Shown piece after piece: positions 62,397 through 64,000 of a DNA stretch of 64,000 nucleotides. Made by a program: the position numbers and the translations under genes. Below the pieces are notes generated by a model. The model made no database searches, was not told where the DNA came from, and saw only the letters and a program-made list of their open reading frames with translations. Where the stretch lies: assembly GCA_023412765.1 (NCBI GenBank), contig JAEZBX010000062.1, forward strand, positions 42,251-106,250, written 5' to 3'. The stretch is from Bacteroidota bacterium. Its GTDB lineage: Bacteria; Bacteroidota; Bacteroidia; Cytophagales; Cyclobacteriaceae. The first letter of the stretch is position 1; each line of letters opens with the position of its first letter.

Positions 62397-62457
62397 ATAA
62401 GCCAAGAGGTTAATTTTAGGGTTGAATAGATCCTAAAAATAAAACCTCAAGGCTTAT
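62397..62457 (+). repeat. Long imperfect hairpin that includes the IS110 transposase start codon
   Basis: ATAAGCC (62397-62403) pairs with GGCTTAT (62451-62457), GAGGTT (62406-62411) with AACCTC (62443-62448), and TTTTAGG (62414-62420) with CCTAAAA (62432-62438). Small A-A mismatches separate the helices and the loop is GTTGAATAGAT. The last arm contains the first two bases of the ATG at 62456. It may limit translation or be part of the element's guide RNA region. Confidence 0.75.
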
Positions 62458-63526
62458 GAAGACTTCACAACAAATTAGGCAAAAATTAGATTTCTCCGGG
62501 GACTCAATTTACGCCGGTATTGACGTTCATAAAAAACAGTGGAACGTTTTTATTATGAGTGAATACAAAGAACATAAAGGGTTCGTGCAACCACCTGATC
62601 CGTCGATTTTGGCAGAATATCTTCGGAAAAATTTTCCCGGTGCTACATACTACAGTACCTATGAAGCAGGATTTTCTGGATTTTGGATTCATGAGGCTTT
62701 AAAACAGGAAGGAATTCATAACATCGTAGTCAATCCTGCCGATGTTCCTACTACAGACAAGGAAAGAAAAAAGAAATCCGATCGGGTAGACAGCCGGAAG
62801 CTCTGTAAAAAATTACGCGATAAAGACTTAGAAGGGATCTATGTTCCAGAGCGATCTCAATTAGAAGATCGCGAATTGATGCGGTTAAGAACAAAACTGG
62901 TTCGAGATGTAAAACGTTGCAAGTGTCGAATAAAGGGACTATTGAATTTTTATGGGATCAACCCTACGTGTTCGACCTGGACCAAAAAATTTATTACATG
63001 GTTGAAAGCACGGGAACTCCAATCGGCAAATGGAACTTTCGTTCTTCACAAGCTAGTCCAGGAATTGGAAAGCATTGATGAAATTAAAAAACAAGTTGCC
63101 AAACAAATTCGGATTGGATTGTTGAAAAATGAAAAATATTCCAAAAGAATCAAATTGCTTTTTAGCATTCCAGGTGTGGGTTTAATTGGAGCGCTCACCA
63201 TTTTAACAGAACTGGGCGATACCAAACGATTCAAGAATATTGATCAATTATGCAATTATGTCGGATTAGTACCCACCCTATACAGTTCAGATGAAAAAGA
63301 ACATGTTGGAAATTTGACTCCTCGAGGAAACAGCTACGTGCTACCTGTTTTGATCCAGTGTGCCTGGGCAGCTGTAGGGAAAGATCCAGCTTTATTGAAA
63401 AGTTATCATCAATGGCGTAAGCGCATGAAGTCCCAGGAGGCAATCATCCGAGTGGCCCGTAAACTCCTTGCAAGAATACGCCATGTATTAATTCATGACA
63501 CAGAATATAAACTAGCAACCGTATAA
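62456..63526 (+). mobile_element. IS110-family transposase (356 aa)
   Basis: A 356-residue DEDD transposase/recombinase. The RuvC-like N-terminal domain has D23 (GIDVHKKQW), E70 (STYEAGFSG), D109 and D112 (KSDRVDSRKL). A coiled helical linker follows, and the C-terminal Tnp domain contains SIPGVGLIGALTILTELGD and the nucleophile region NLTPRGNSYVLPVL with S293. IS110 elements lack terminal inverted repeats and are targeted by a bridge RNA made from the noncoding end of the element. The noncoding part here should lie left of the gene (about 62300-62455). The outer ends cannot be set from one copy. The reading frame is intact, so the element may be active. Confidence 0.95.
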
Positions 63527-63537
63527 AACAGATGGCC

Positions 63538-63747
63538 ATGAACAAGCGACAAAAGAAGTACACTTGCATAGCTAAGGCGGCCTCTGAAAAGTTTGTGAAA
63601 TACAGACTCAATGATCTGATCAAATTCACAACTTTCCTGGATAAACAATGGCCCGACTGGAGGTGGTTTAATGTGTTTGATAACCGAACCAAGACACAAG
63701 TGGCAAACTTTACCAAAGTAAACAGGCCTACTCGTTCCAGGGTTTGA
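63538..63747 (+). CDS. Small basic protein of unknown function
   Basis: A 69-residue basic protein, MNKRQKKYTCIAKAASEKFV then LIKFTTFLDKQWPDWRWFNVFD and QVANFTKVNRP. The composition (Trp/Phe-rich centre with flanking Lys/Arg) looks like a real protein. It starts 11 bases after the transposase stop codon; a second ATG at 63532 would add two residues. It may be a passenger of the IS element or a host gene next to the insertion site. No family is recognised with confidence. Confidence 0.55.
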   Translation: MNKRQKKYTCIAKAASEKFVKYRLNDLIKFTTFLDKQWPDWRWFNVFDNRTKTQVANFTKVNRPTRSRV

Positions 63748-64000
63748 TAATATTTTGATGGATGGTACCAACTATAGACCTACTTAATATCATTTATGGG
63801 AGAGATCGAATTATACCCTTGCAGCTTTACGCTTTAACAAAGCTACGGTCTGCTCGACATAGCCTACGACCTCCCACTTTTATTATAACACAGGAATGCA
63901 GCTAAAACTATTTTAGTCTGCTTATAGAAGTCTGGATTTAAAAAGGTCTACAGGTAAGCTTCACCTAAAAATGAAGCATGGCACTTTCATGCCGTATTTT

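Noticed and set aside
1..64000. CRISPR array, integrase/att sites or prophage
   Set aside because: No regularly spaced repeats, no integrase gene and no phage structural genes were seen; the only mobile element recognised is the IS110 copy.

Overview
The window comes from a Bacteroidota chromosome, most likely the order Cytophagales. The evidence is a lipid-anchored TamA homologue (TamL type) next to TamB, a SusC-like TonB receptor with DUF4249 lipoproteins, PorT-family and DUF4199 proteins, a BatA/VWA protein, the pheT-zapA-rny cluster, weak Shine-Dalgarno sites, and a TTG-N19-TAccTTTG promoter (the Bacteroidota primary sigma type) before rpsT. No rRNA, tRNA or CRISPR array was seen. One insertion sequence (IS110 family) lies near the right end. 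Layout: 1-901 holds a truncated AsmA-like membrane protein and an lmo0937-type small membrane protein. 1106-7662 is a signalling block: a small membrane protein, a stand-alone receiver, an NtrC-type sigma-54 activator, a PorT-like barrel, a CHASE3 histidine kinase and a REC-PAS-kinase hybrid. 7912-10127 carries a glycosyltransferase, a DUF4199 membrane protein preceded by a TPP riboswitch, and a receiver protein. 10167-17535 is tamB-tamL. 17672-25294 is a dense stress suite: DUF1328, DUF2267, YtxH, CsbD, a glycine-zipper OmpA lipoprotein, a general-stress flavin-binding protein, an SDR, YciF/DUF892, topoisomerase IB and an iron-permease-like protein. 25436-28678 is an mlaE-mlaF-mlaD-terC operon. 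28673-35039 gathers three exported proteases: retropepsin-like, subtilisin and WD40-caspase. 35171-37444 has an Hsp20-like protein, a NUMOD4/HNH endonuclease, a zinc-ribbon protein and SSB. 37866-44333 runs BatA/VWA, a dihydroorotase-like protein with a destroyed active site, two DUF4199 proteins and two glycosyltransferases. 44691-54166 holds a TPR protein and a five-gene minus-strand TonB-receptor/DUF4249/MG2-plug operon. 54293-62246 is rny, zapA, a ZapB-like coiled coil, pheT, DUF1684, a serine hydrolase, radC and rpsT. 62456 onward is the IS110 transposase and a small unknown gene. Main points of interest: (i) a well-formed TPP riboswitch plus terminator in front of a DUF4199 gene of unknown function; (ii) TGGYAY elements resembling the -24 box of sigma-54 promoters, about 30-65 bases (one about 95) before the starts of most stress-type genes in a window that also encodes an NtrC-type activator; (iii) a dihydroorotase homologue lacking nearly all metal ligands; (iv) a shared sequence element before two protease genes; (v) a long hairpin that includes the start codon of the IS110 transposase.
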